Assembly (NCBI GenBank): GCA_902476665.1
Contig: CABSEO010000105.1
Span: forward strand, 1-6,783
Direction: 5' to 3'
Length of the DNA stretch: 6,783 bases
Source of the DNA: an uncultured Emergencia sp.
GTDB lineage: Bacteria; Bacillota; Clostridia; Peptostreptococcales; Anaerovoracaceae
The position numbers were made by a program, and so were the translations under genes. The notes under the pieces were generated by a model. The model was not told where the DNA came from and ran no database searches. It was given only the letters and a program-made list of their open reading frames with translations. The stretch's first letter is position 1, and every line of letters begins with the position of its first letter. Of the stretch, positions 1 to 6,021 are shown piece after piece.

Positions 1-80
1 GTTTTGACAGCGTATTGTTCACTGCCCCTGTGGTATACTACTATATTATCTTTGTTCTGACAGGAGACAGTATTATATGA
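1..80 (+). CDS. cdsA: Phosphatidate cytidylyltransferase (CDP-diglyceride synthase), C-terminal end only
   Basis: Only the 3' end is in the window. The first complete codon is at position 3 and the stop is TGA at 78-80. The visible peptide begins FDSVLFTAPVVYYY and ends in LTGDSII, a hydrophobic C-terminal helix. The opening F-D-S matches the last residues of the CdsA signature (HGG-x-x-D-R-x-D-S), and the A-P-x-x-Y-Y continuation is typical of the family. CdsA is an integral membrane enzyme that makes CDP-diacylglycerol from phosphatidic acid and CTP, the precursor of the main phospholipids. The position directly before dxr agrees with the usual uppS-cdsA-dxr order in Firmicutes. Its stop overlaps the dxr start as ATGA, which implies translational coupling. 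About 25 residues are visible, so the assignment rests on this motif end plus context. Confidence 0.85.
   Translation, partial: FDSVLFTAPVVYYYIIFVLTGDSII
31..39 (+). promoter_or_regulatory. Possible extended -10 promoter element for dxr, inside the cdsA end
   Basis: Positions 31-39 read TGGTATACT, an extended -10 pattern (TGn followed by TATACT). If used, transcription would start near position 46 and leave a leader of about 30 bases containing the dxr ribosome binding site. A TTGACA lies at 4-9, but its spacer of 24 bases is too long for a normal sigma-A promoter, and no good -35 box is seen at 16-18 bases. The same bases encode the conserved hydrophobic and tyrosine codons of CdsA, which could produce this AT-rich string by chance. 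Weak evidence only. Confidence 0.18.
62..67 (+). promoter_or_regulatory. Ribosome binding site of dxr
   Basis: AGGAGA lies 9 bases before the ATG at 77, inside the last cdsA codons. It is the strongest Shine-Dalgarno sequence among the gene starts of this window and supports the ATG that overlaps the cdsA stop. Confidence 0.8.
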
Positions 81-1210
81 AAAAGTTGACCATTCTGGGG
101 AGTACGGGATCTATCGGTACACAGGCTCTGGATGTTATCCGACAGCATCCGGAAGAATTTGAGATAACGGCTTTGGCCTGTGGAAAGAATACGGAACTGC
201 TGTCTCGGCAGATAGAGGAATTTTCACCTCATCTGGCTGTTACCGCAGAGGAGAAGGATGCTGTTTTGCTGGCAAAGGCTTATCCTCATGTAGAATTTCT
301 TTACGGTGAAAAAGGTATGATTGCAGCAGTAGAGGCAGATTGCGATCTGGTTCTGAATGCAGTAATGGGAATGCGGGGTATGGTGCCCACCTATGCGGCA
401 GTCATGGCAGGAAAAGATGTTGCCCTTGCCAATAAAGAGACACTGGTGGCAGGCGGTGAGGTGATCATGAAAGCTGTCAGTGAAAAAGGCGTCAGACTGC
501 TTCCTGTGGACAGTGAGCACAGTGCTATTTTTCAGTGTCTTGCAGGAAATGAAGGCAAACAGATCAAACGAATCCTGCTTACTGCATCCGGAGGTCCTTT
601 CCGCGGCTATACCAGGGAGATGCTGGAAGAAGTGACACTGGAGCAGGCGCTCTGTCATCCCAAGTGGTCAATGGGTAAAAAGATTACCATTGATTCTGCG
701 ACCATGATGAATAAAGGTCTTGAGGTTATTGAGGCGTACTGGCTGTTTGATGTACCTCTTTCTGATATTGAGATTCTGGTTCATCCTCAAAGTATTGTGC
801 ATTCAGCAGTGGAGTTTGAGGACACATCCGTTATTGCGCAGATGGGACTTCCTGATATGAGAATTCCCATCAGTGTGGCACTGGGTTATCCTGAGAGAAT
901 TCCGTATAGTGGCAGAGGGCTGAACTTTTTCAAGGAAGGTGCTGCTTTAACTTTTGAAAAACCTGACAGAAGTGTTTTCCGGTGTATAGATCTGGCTTAT
1001 CAGGCCATGGCAGCAGGCGGAAGCTGTCCGGCTGTTCTGAATGCGGCCAACGAAGTTTTAGTGGAAAGGTTTCTGCGCAGAGAAATACGATTTGTCGAAA
1101 TTCAGAAAAACATAGAAAAAATACTGAATCATCACACACCTGCATATAATTTAGGGTTAAATGATATTGTCGAGATCGATAAAAAAATTCGTAAAGAGGT
1201 TATGGGATGA
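77..1210 (+). CDS. dxr: 1-deoxy-D-xylulose 5-phosphate reductoisomerase
   Basis: Dxr is the cytosolic enzyme that rearranges and reduces 1-deoxyxylulose 5-phosphate to 2-C-methylerythritol 4-phosphate with NADPH, the second step of the MEP isoprenoid pathway and the target of fosmidomycin. The 377-residue length is normal for the family. The N-terminal NADPH-binding Rossmann motif GSTGSIGTQALDV is at residues 8-20, followed by LANKETLVAGG at 117-127. The metal-binding motif PVDSEHSAIFQC (143-154) supplies D145 and E147, and E216 gives the third acidic ligand. Substrate contacts are S171 in TASGGPFRGY, H194 and W197 in HPKWSMG, then S207, N212 and K213. These match E. coli D150, E152, S186, H209, S222, N227, K228 and E231 with a constant offset of 15. 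The C-terminal helical domain is present. The gene overlaps cdsA and rseP by ATGA. Nothing in it looks damaged. Confidence 0.99.
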   Translation: MKKLTILGSTGSIGTQALDVIRQHPEEFEITALACGKNTELLSRQIEEFSPHLAVTAEEKDAVLLAKAYPHVEFLYGEKGMIAAVEADCDLVLNAVMGMRGMVPTYAAVMAGKDVALANKETLVAGGEVIMKAVSEKGVRLLPVDSEHSAIFQCLAGNEGKQIKRILLTASGGPFRGYTREMLEEVTLEQALCHPKWSMGKKITIDSATMMNKGLEVIEAYWLFDVPLSDIEILVHPQSIVHSAVEFEDTSVIAQMGLPDMRIPISVALGYPERIPYSGRGLNFFKEGAALTFEKPDRSVFRCIDLAYQAMAAGGSCPAVLNAANEVLVERFLRREIRFVEIQKNIEKILNHHTPAYNLGLNDIVEIDKKIRKEVMG

Positions 1211-2205
1211 CAATTATTTATGCAGCTATTTTGTTTGCCTTACTGATCTTTCCTCACGAGCTGGGTCACTTCATTGTGGCGAAAGCGGTAGGCGTAAAAG
1301 TTAATGAATTTGCTTTCGGTATGGGACCGGCTCTTTTCAAGAAGCAGGGGAAGGAAACTCTGTACGCTGTTCGTCTGGTTCCTATCGGAGGTTATTGTGC
1401 CATGGAGGGCGAAAATGAAGAGTCTGAAAGCAGCAGAGCTTTTAATAATAAGCCGCTCTGGGCAAAACTGTCTGTTCTGATTGCAGGCTCTGCCATGAAT
1501 GTGGTTATTGCAGTGCTGACCCTGTCTATTGTGTTTGGATATATTGGGGAAGCAACAACCACCATTGATGAAGTGCAGAAAAATTCGCCGGCATATGAGG
1601 CTGGGCTTGAAACAGGAGATAAGATCCTTTCTGTAAATGGAGAAGCAGTGGAGGAATGGAATCAGCTGGCTGTTCTTATAGGAGAAGGAGGGACTGAATC
1701 CCTGACGGTGACTGCTGAAAGAGACGGAAAAGAGCAGTCCTTTCAGCTGACACCAGAAAAAAGCGAGGATGGAAGGTTTGTGATTGGTATCACTTCAGCT
1801 GTCAGCCACAATCCCTTGACTGCGGTCAAGAATGGTGCTGTGGGTACCTGGAATATGACGAAAATGATGGCAGAGTCCCTGAAAATGCTGTTTTCCGGAG
1901 AAGTTTCCACCGATGAGATTTCAGGTCCTGTTGGCATTGTAACCATGGCAGGAGAAACGGCACAGTACGGCATGATTTATTTTGCTTACCTGCTGGCACT
2001 GATCAGTCTGAATCTGGCCATGATCAACCTTCTGCCGCTTCCGGCGCTGGACGGCGGAAGAATCATTTTTGCTATTATCAGAAAGCTGACCGGAAAAATG
2101 ATTAGTGATGATCTGGAAGGAAAAATTCACGGTGCAGGTATGCTCCTGCTCTTCGGGTTCATGATTTTTGTTACATGGAATGATATTACGAGGTTATTTA
2201 CATGA
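1207..2205 (+). CDS. rseP: Site-2 intramembrane zinc metalloprotease, RseP/RasP family
   Basis: Site-2 proteases cut transmembrane segments of substrates already trimmed outside the membrane. In Bacillus the homologue RasP (YluC) acts on anti-sigma factors such as RsiW, on FtsL and on leftover signal peptides. The zinc site HELGH lies at residues 17-21 in the first membrane helix, and the third ligand is D282 in NLLPLPALDGG (274-284). Likely membrane segments are at about 2-24, 88-113, 257-280 and 309-326. A single PDZ domain spans about 118-185, with GLETGDKILSVNG at 133-145, and GPVGI is at 240-244. At 332 residues it is shorter than the two-PDZ E. coli protein but fits single-PDZ forms. 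Slightly odd points are a proline just before HELGH and AGSAMN where AGP-x-x-N is more usual. AGAGG at 1195-1199 is its ribosome binding site. Family is certain; substrates are not shown. Confidence 0.97.
   Translation: MTIIYAAILFALLIFPHELGHFIVAKAVGVKVNEFAFGMGPALFKKQGKETLYAVRLVPIGGYCAMEGENEESESSRAFNNKPLWAKLSVLIAGSAMNVVIAVLTLSIVFGYIGEATTTIDEVQKNSPAYEAGLETGDKILSVNGEAVEEWNQLAVLIGEGGTESLTVTAERDGKEQSFQLTPEKSEDGRFVIGITSAVSHNPLTAVKNGAVGTWNMTKMMAESLKMLFSGEVSTDEISGPVGIVTMAGETAQYGMIYFAYLLALISLNLAMINLLPLPALDGGRIIFAIIRKLTGKMISDDLEGKIHGAGMLLLFGFMIFVTWNDITRLFT
2190..2193 (+). promoter_or_regulatory. Ribosome binding site that decides the ispG start
   Basis: GAGG sits 8 bases before the ATG at 2202. In the ispG frame there is a TGA at 2181-2183 and no other start codon between it and 2202, so the ATG overlapping the rseP stop is the only possible start, although the resulting N-terminus is a few residues shorter than in many relatives. 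Confidence 0.7.
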
Positions 2206-3260
2206 GAAAGGCTGTTTATTGCGGAAAAGTAAAAATCGGCGGGGGTGTACCTGTCTCTGTTCAGTCTATGACTAATGTGGATTCGCGAAATGAAGAGGCT
2301 TTACTGACACAGGTCAGACAGCTTCAGGAGGCAGGCTGTGACATTGTAAGAATTGCAGTGCCTGACATGGATGCGGTGGAAGTTTTCGGCAGAGTGAAAA
2401 AACAGGTCAATGTTCCTTTGGTTGCCGACATTCATTTTGACTATCGGCTGGCGATTGCATCCATTTGTGCAGGTGCGGATAAAATTCGCATCAATCCGGG
2501 GAATATCGGAAGCAGACAGCGAGTCAAAGCTGTGGTAGATGCAGCCAGAGACAGGAATATTCCTATCCGTGTCGGTGTCAATTCCGGATCTCTGGAAAAG
2601 GATATTCTGGAGAAAAACGGAGGTGTAACGGCAGAGGGACTTGCAGAGAGTGCTTTGCGCAGTCTTTCTTATATCGAAGAACTGGGCTATGACAATCTGG
2701 TTGTTTCTTTGAAGTCTTCGGACGTGATGATGAACTATCAGGCTCATAAGCTCGTTGCAGAAAAGACAGAACATCCGATTCATATCGGTATTACAGAAGC
2801 CGGAACGCTGCGACGAGGAAAAGTCAAGTCGGCTATCGGTATTGGCGCCCTGCTGCTTTCAGGCATCGGAGATACCATGCGTGTCTCCCTGACTTCAGAT
2901 CCTGTGGAAGAAGTGATTTATGGAAGGGAGATCCTAGAAGCTATAGGAATCCGAAAGCCTAAGGTGAATCTGGTATCCTGTCCCACCTGTGGCAGAACCC
3001 GTGTAGATCTGCAGTCGTTAGCGGAGGAAGTGGACAGAAGGCTCTCCGATGCGGAGGGACTGCCTGAAGGTCTGACTGTGGCTGTTATGGGGTGTGCTGT
3101 CAATGGACCCGGCGAAGCCAGGGAAGCTGATTTCGGCGTGGCCGGCGGTGACGGAAAAGGACTTATCTTTGCGAAGGGTCAGGTGATTAAAACGGTAGAT
3201 GAGGCAGATATTACAGATGAACTGATGAAAATAATTTGTGAACAAAGAGAAGGCAAATGA
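2202..3260 (+). CDS. ispG: 4-hydroxy-3-methylbut-2-en-1-yl diphosphate synthase (HMBPP synthase)
   Basis: IspG reductively opens the ring of methylerythritol cyclodiphosphate to give HMBPP, the sixth step of the MEP pathway, using a [4Fe-4S] cluster and electrons from flavodoxin or ferredoxin. The N-terminal TIM-barrel domain (about 1-250) shows PVSVQSMTN (17-25), RINPGNIG (96-103), GVNSGS (125-130), SLKSSDV (169-175) and HIGITEAG (194-201). The C-terminal cluster domain carries CPTCGRT at 260-266 and MGCAVNGPGE at 296-305. The cluster ligands are C260, C263, C298 and E305, with the same 3-, 35- and 7-residue spacings as E. coli C270, C273, C305 and E312. The 352 residues match the bacterial two-domain form. 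The gene overlaps rseP and polC by ATGA. Its presence beside dxr puts two steps of one pathway in the same operon, and with the usual upstream uppS this would feed undecaprenyl phosphate synthesis. Confidence 0.99.
   Translation: MRKAVYCGKVKIGGGVPVSVQSMTNVDSRNEEALLTQVRQLQEAGCDIVRIAVPDMDAVEVFGRVKKQVNVPLVADIHFDYRLAIASICAGADKIRINPGNIGSRQRVKAVVDAARDRNIPIRVGVNSGSLEKDILEKNGGVTAEGLAESALRSLSYIEELGYDNLVVSLKSSDVMMNYQAHKLVAEKTEHPIHIGITEAGTLRRGKVKSAIGIGALLLSGIGDTMRVSLTSDPVEEVIYGREILEAIGIRKPKVNLVSCPTCGRTRVDLQSLAEEVDRRLSDAEGLPEGLTVAVMGCAVNGPGEAREADFGVAGGDGKGLIFAKGQVIKTVDEADITDELMKIICEQREGK
3247..3253 (+). promoter_or_regulatory. Ribosome binding site of polC, unusually close
   Basis: GAGAAGG ends only 3 bases before the ATG at 3257. 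In the polC frame a TGA occurs at 3239-3241 with no other start codon after it, so the ATG overlapping the ispG stop is the only choice. The short spacing suggests that polC relies on ribosomes arriving from ispG rather than on fresh initiation. Confidence 0.55.
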
Positions 3261-4654
3261 GAGAACTAATTGATCAGAGTATACAATGGGACAAAATCGG
3301 AGCCCATTCAAAGGAAGATTATAAATATGAAGTGACGGAAGCCGTCATAGGAAAGGAGAGCGGAGTTTTGACTATTACACTCCGCCTCAATTTTGTGCCG
3401 CCGCATCTGGACATGGAAAGGCTTCGGGGAGTTCTTCTGCATCAGTTTTCAGAACTGGCCGATGTTAAGTTTCAGTATGATTTTGAAGATGTGATTCTGT
3501 CCTCGGAGGAAATTATTTCTCTGTTTATTCCTCACATGATTGAGATCATCAATGGAAAATTCGCCGCAATCACCAAGACGATCCAGACTGACAAGTTCTG
3601 CTTTGACGAAGGAAAGCTTACTCTTTATTCTGTAGGCAGACTATCCACAGAGCAGTTGAATGATAAAGTTGCTCATCAGTTCAGTGGTCTTTTGCGTGGA
3701 AATTTCGGCATTACCTGTCAGGTCACCTTTGTCAATGATGAAGAGGTCTATCTGAAAGCGGCAGAAAGCTGGAGAGGTTCGGAAGAGGCAGATATTAAAG
3801 CTTCTCTTGCTGCGGAGCAGAAGAAGGCCGCTGAAAACAGGCAGAATGGAGCAAAAAAACAGGGAACCGGTCATGGCTCTGATCAGGTGGCAAGAGTGTC
3901 AGGTTTTGGCAGTCAGCCTGCAGCAGGCGGTTTCACCGGTCCGAAAAACGGCGGAAGGCGGAGAGAAAAGGAGACACCGGCAGAAGGAAACCGTATCATG
4001 GGAAAAGATATTATGGGAGAATCTGTTCCTATGGCAGGGCTCTCTGCAGATTCAGGCATGGTTATTCTAGAGGGAATTCTGTTTAAAAAAGATTCCCGCC
4101 CGATTAAAAATGAGAAAAAACTGGTGACCCTTCTGATCACTGACAAGAAAACTTCGGTATGTCTGAAGGCATTTTGCTCCAATCAGAAATGGGAAGAGAT
4201 AGACAGTCTTCTGAAAAACGGAGATTACATAAGGGTCCGCGGTGAGACTGAATGGGACAGATATGACAATTGCCTGGTAGTCATGCTGAAAGATATTAAT
4301 AAAGGAAAAATGAAAAAACGACAGGACACTTATGAAGGAGGAAAGCGAGTGGAACTTCACGCCCATACCAAGATGAGCGCAATGGACGGTCTCAACGAAG
4401 TTTCCAACCTGGTAAAGACAGCAGCTGCCTGGGGACAGCCTGCGGTGGCTATCACAGATCACGGAGTGGTACAAAGCTTTCCGGACGCAGCCAAGACAGC
4501 AAAGAAGCTTGCATCCGACAAAGAGCATCCTGTCAATATCAAAATTATTTATGGGATGGAGGGATACGTCTTTGATGACAGAGACTGTCACAATGACGAC
4601 GGAACAAAAATACCAACCACATCATTCTGCTTGCCAAAACGCAGGAAGGATTGA
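3257..4654 (+). CDS. polC: PolC N-terminal piece: N-terminal domains, OB fold, first half of PHP
   Basis: This is the first open stretch of the broken polC, 465 codons to the TGA at 4652-4654. Residues 1-170 form the poorly conserved PolC N-terminal region. Residues 176-252 are a hydrophilic Ala/Gly/Lys/Arg-rich linker. Residues about 267-350 are the OB fold (from VILEGILF to VVMLKDIN). PHP starts at VELHAHT (365-371) and keeps H368, H370, D377 in AMDG, H402 in ITDHG and E435 in GMEGYV. After GMEGYVFDD only about ten residues follow before similarity leaves this frame near K451 (4607-4609). The final 14 residues, ending in PKRRKD, are out-of-frame and meaningless as PolC. No exonuclease motif such as the usual D-x-E-T-T-G is seen here or in the next piece. 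On its own this piece could not polymerise DNA. Confidence 0.85.
   Translation: MRELIDQSIQWDKIGAHSKEDYKYEVTEAVIGKESGVLTITLRLNFVPPHLDMERLRGVLLHQFSELADVKFQYDFEDVILSSEEIISLFIPHMIEIINGKFAAITKTIQTDKFCFDEGKLTLYSVGRLSTEQLNDKVAHQFSGLLRGNFGITCQVTFVNDEEVYLKAAESWRGSEEADIKASLAAEQKKAAENRQNGAKKQGTGHGSDQVARVSGFGSQPAAGGFTGPKNGGRRREKETPAEGNRIMGKDIMGESVPMAGLSADSGMVILEGILFKKDSRPIKNEKKLVTLLITDKKTSVCLKAFCSNQKWEEIDSLLKNGDYIRVRGETEWDRYDNCLVVMLKDINKGKMKKRQDTYEGGKRVELHAHTKMSAMDGLNEVSNLVKTAAAWGQPAVAITDHGVVQSFPDAAKTAKKLASDKEHPVNIKIIYGMEGYVFDDRDCHNDDGTKIPTTSFCLPKRRKD
4576..4590 (+). repeat. Perfect short inverted repeat (6-base arms, 3-base loop) at the PHP/exonuclease junction
   Basis: TGACAG, then AGA, then CTGTCA form a perfect hairpin-capable inverted repeat. 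It lies 15 bases before the A-run at 4606-4610, where the reading frame changes, and exactly where the exonuclease-coding segment would normally begin. It is short and could be chance; no terminator-like U-tract follows. Confidence 0.4.
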
Positions 4655-6021
4655 AGAATATTTATAAGCTGGTGTCATATTCTCATCTGCAGTATTTCTA
4701 TAAACGGCCAAGACTACCTAAGTCAGTGATTGCTGCCCATAGGGAGGGACTGATTATCGGCTCTGCCTGCGAAGCGGGAGAGGTTTACCGTGCAGTGGCG
4801 GCGGGAAAAAGCTGGGAAGAGCTGGAGGAAATCGCTTCCTTCTATGATTACCTGGAGATTCAGCCTCTTATCAACAACCGTTTTATGATTGAACAGGGAC
4901 TGGTCAGTGGAGAAGAAGAACTGAGAGAACATAACCGGCGGATCATTGCCCTTGCAGACAGGTTGGGAAAACCGGTTGTGGCTACTACTGACGCCCATTA
5001 TGACGAGCCTGAATCAGCAATTTACAGAAATATTCTCATGGCAGGCATGGGATTTAAAGATGCGGAAAACGGCCAGGGGCTCTATATGAGAACCACTGAC
5101 GAGATGATGGAAGAGTTCAGTTATCTGGGCCAGGAGACCGCAAGACGAGTGGTTATTGAAAACACCAATAAAATCGCTGATATGATAGATGGAAACATTC
5201 TGCCTGTGCCAAAAGGAAAGTTTCCACCGAAAATTGCGGGAGCTGAAGAAACACTGAGAACAACCTGCATGGAAAAAGCACACAGTATTTACGGAGATCC
5301 GCTGCCTCCGGAAATCGATGCCAGACTGGAAAAGGAACTTTCCTCTATCATCGACAACGGATATGCCGTAATGTATGTTTCCGCGCAGATGCTGGTAAAG
5401 AAATCCATGGAAGACGGATATCTGGTAGGATCCAGAGGTTCTGTAGGCTCTTCTTTTGCAGCCACCATGGCGGGAATTACAGAGGTAAATCCGCTGGATC
5501 CTCACTATATTTGTCCTAAATGCAAGCATCTGGAGTGGGGCGATATGCAGCTTTACGACTGCGGTATCGACATGCCGGAAAAAGAATGTCCTGTATGCGG
5601 AACCATGATGAACAGGGATGGCTTTACTATACCTTTTGCTACATTCCTGGGCTTTAACGGGGACAAGGAACCGGATATCGACCTGAATTTTGCAGGGGAG
5701 TATCAGGCCACTGCTCATAAATATGTAGGTGAAATTTTTGGGGAAAAGAATGTATTCAAGGCAGGTACTGTGGGCACCGTAGCTGATAAGACCGCTTATG
5801 GATACGTAATGAAGTTTGCGGATGAATTTCACAGATCTGTCAATAAATTTGAGGCTGACAGATTGACGCAGGGCTGTACCGGTGTGAAAAGAACCACCGG
5901 ACAGCATCCCGGCGGCATCATCATTGTGCCTGATGATCATGAGATTTATGAATTCTGCCCTGTACAGCATCCGGCCAATGACATGAAATCAGTACCACCC
6001 ACTTCGACTATCATAAAATAG
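4651..6021 (+). CDS. polC: PolC middle piece: second half of PHP and polymerase palm with two catalytic aspartates
   Basis: This second open stretch has polC similarity from about 4612 (T-N-H-I-I-L-L-A, upstream of the TTG) to about 5991. Numbered from the TTG at 4651, it holds PHP part 2 with C40 in GSACEAGE and D114/H116 in TTDAHY, plus the H of NHIILLA at 4618-4620. Then come SRGSVGSS (261-268), a zinc module with C288, C291, C313 and C316, and [12 protein letters not shown] (341-352), whose D342 and D344 are the first two catalytic metal-binding aspartates. [11 protein letters not shown] (372-382) and [12 protein letters not shown] (411-422) are nucleotide-binding palm motifs. The last ten residues after DMKS are out-of-frame and end at TAG 6019-6021. 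A TTG at 4651 overlaps the preceding TGA and is preceded directly by AGGAAGGA, so re-initiation is conceivable, but the conserved part begins upstream of it. Confidence 0.85.
   Translation: MKNIYKLVSYSHLQYFYKRPRLPKSVIAAHREGLIIGSACEAGEVYRAVAAGKSWEELEEIASFYDYLEIQPLINNRFMIEQGLVSGEEELREHNRRIIALADRLGKPVVATTDAHYDEPESAIYRNILMAGMGFKDAENGQGLYMRTTDEMMEEFSYLGQETARRVVIENTNKIADMIDGNILPVPKGKFPPKIAGAEETLRTTCMEKAHSIYGDPLPPEIDARLEKELSSIIDNGYAVMYVSAQMLVKKSMEDGYLVGSRGSVGSSFAATMAGITEVNPLDPHYICPKCKHLEWGDMQLYDCGIDMPEKECPVCGTMMNRDGFTIPFATFLGFNGDKEPDIDLNFAGEYQATAHKYVGEIFGEKNVFKAGTVGTVADKTAYGYVMKFADEFHRSVNKFEADRLTQGCTGVKRTTGQHPGGIIIVPDDHEIYEFCPVQHPANDMKSVPPTSTIIK

Noticed and set aside
1190..3270. Terminators or regulatory leaders between genes
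   Set aside because: All junctions overlap by four bases, so there is no intergenic space, and no stem-loop with a U-tract was seen around them.
3807..4070. An 87-codon plus-strand open frame inside the polC linker region
   Set aside because: It overlaps the polC linker in another frame, has no SD of note, and its basic, tryptophan-rich translation shows no recognisable motif.
4597..4620. Programmed -1 ribosomal frameshifting to join the polC pieces
   Set aside because: The site reads ACA AAA ATA in the zero frame, which does not fit the X-XXY-YYZ slippery pattern. The hairpin and the SD-like AGGAAGGA lie on the wrong sides for the known dnaX-type signal, and a second unrelated shift would also be needed.
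4571..4660. An intein, intron or insertion element at the polC breaks
   Set aside because: There is no inserted sequence at either break; bases are missing rather than added, and no terminal repeats or target duplications are seen.
5014..5970. Long open frame on the minus strand (318 codons) opposite polC
   Set aside because: It lies wholly opposite the conserved polC palm, its translation has no recognisable motif, and its codons are complementary shadows of the real gene. The same applies to the other minus-strand open frames in the window.
4651..6021. A separate complete gene encoding a DnaE-type polymerase
   Set aside because: The zinc module, FAGEYQ palm motif and flanking order are PolC type, and the family sequence continues without a gap from the previous frame, so it is part of polC.
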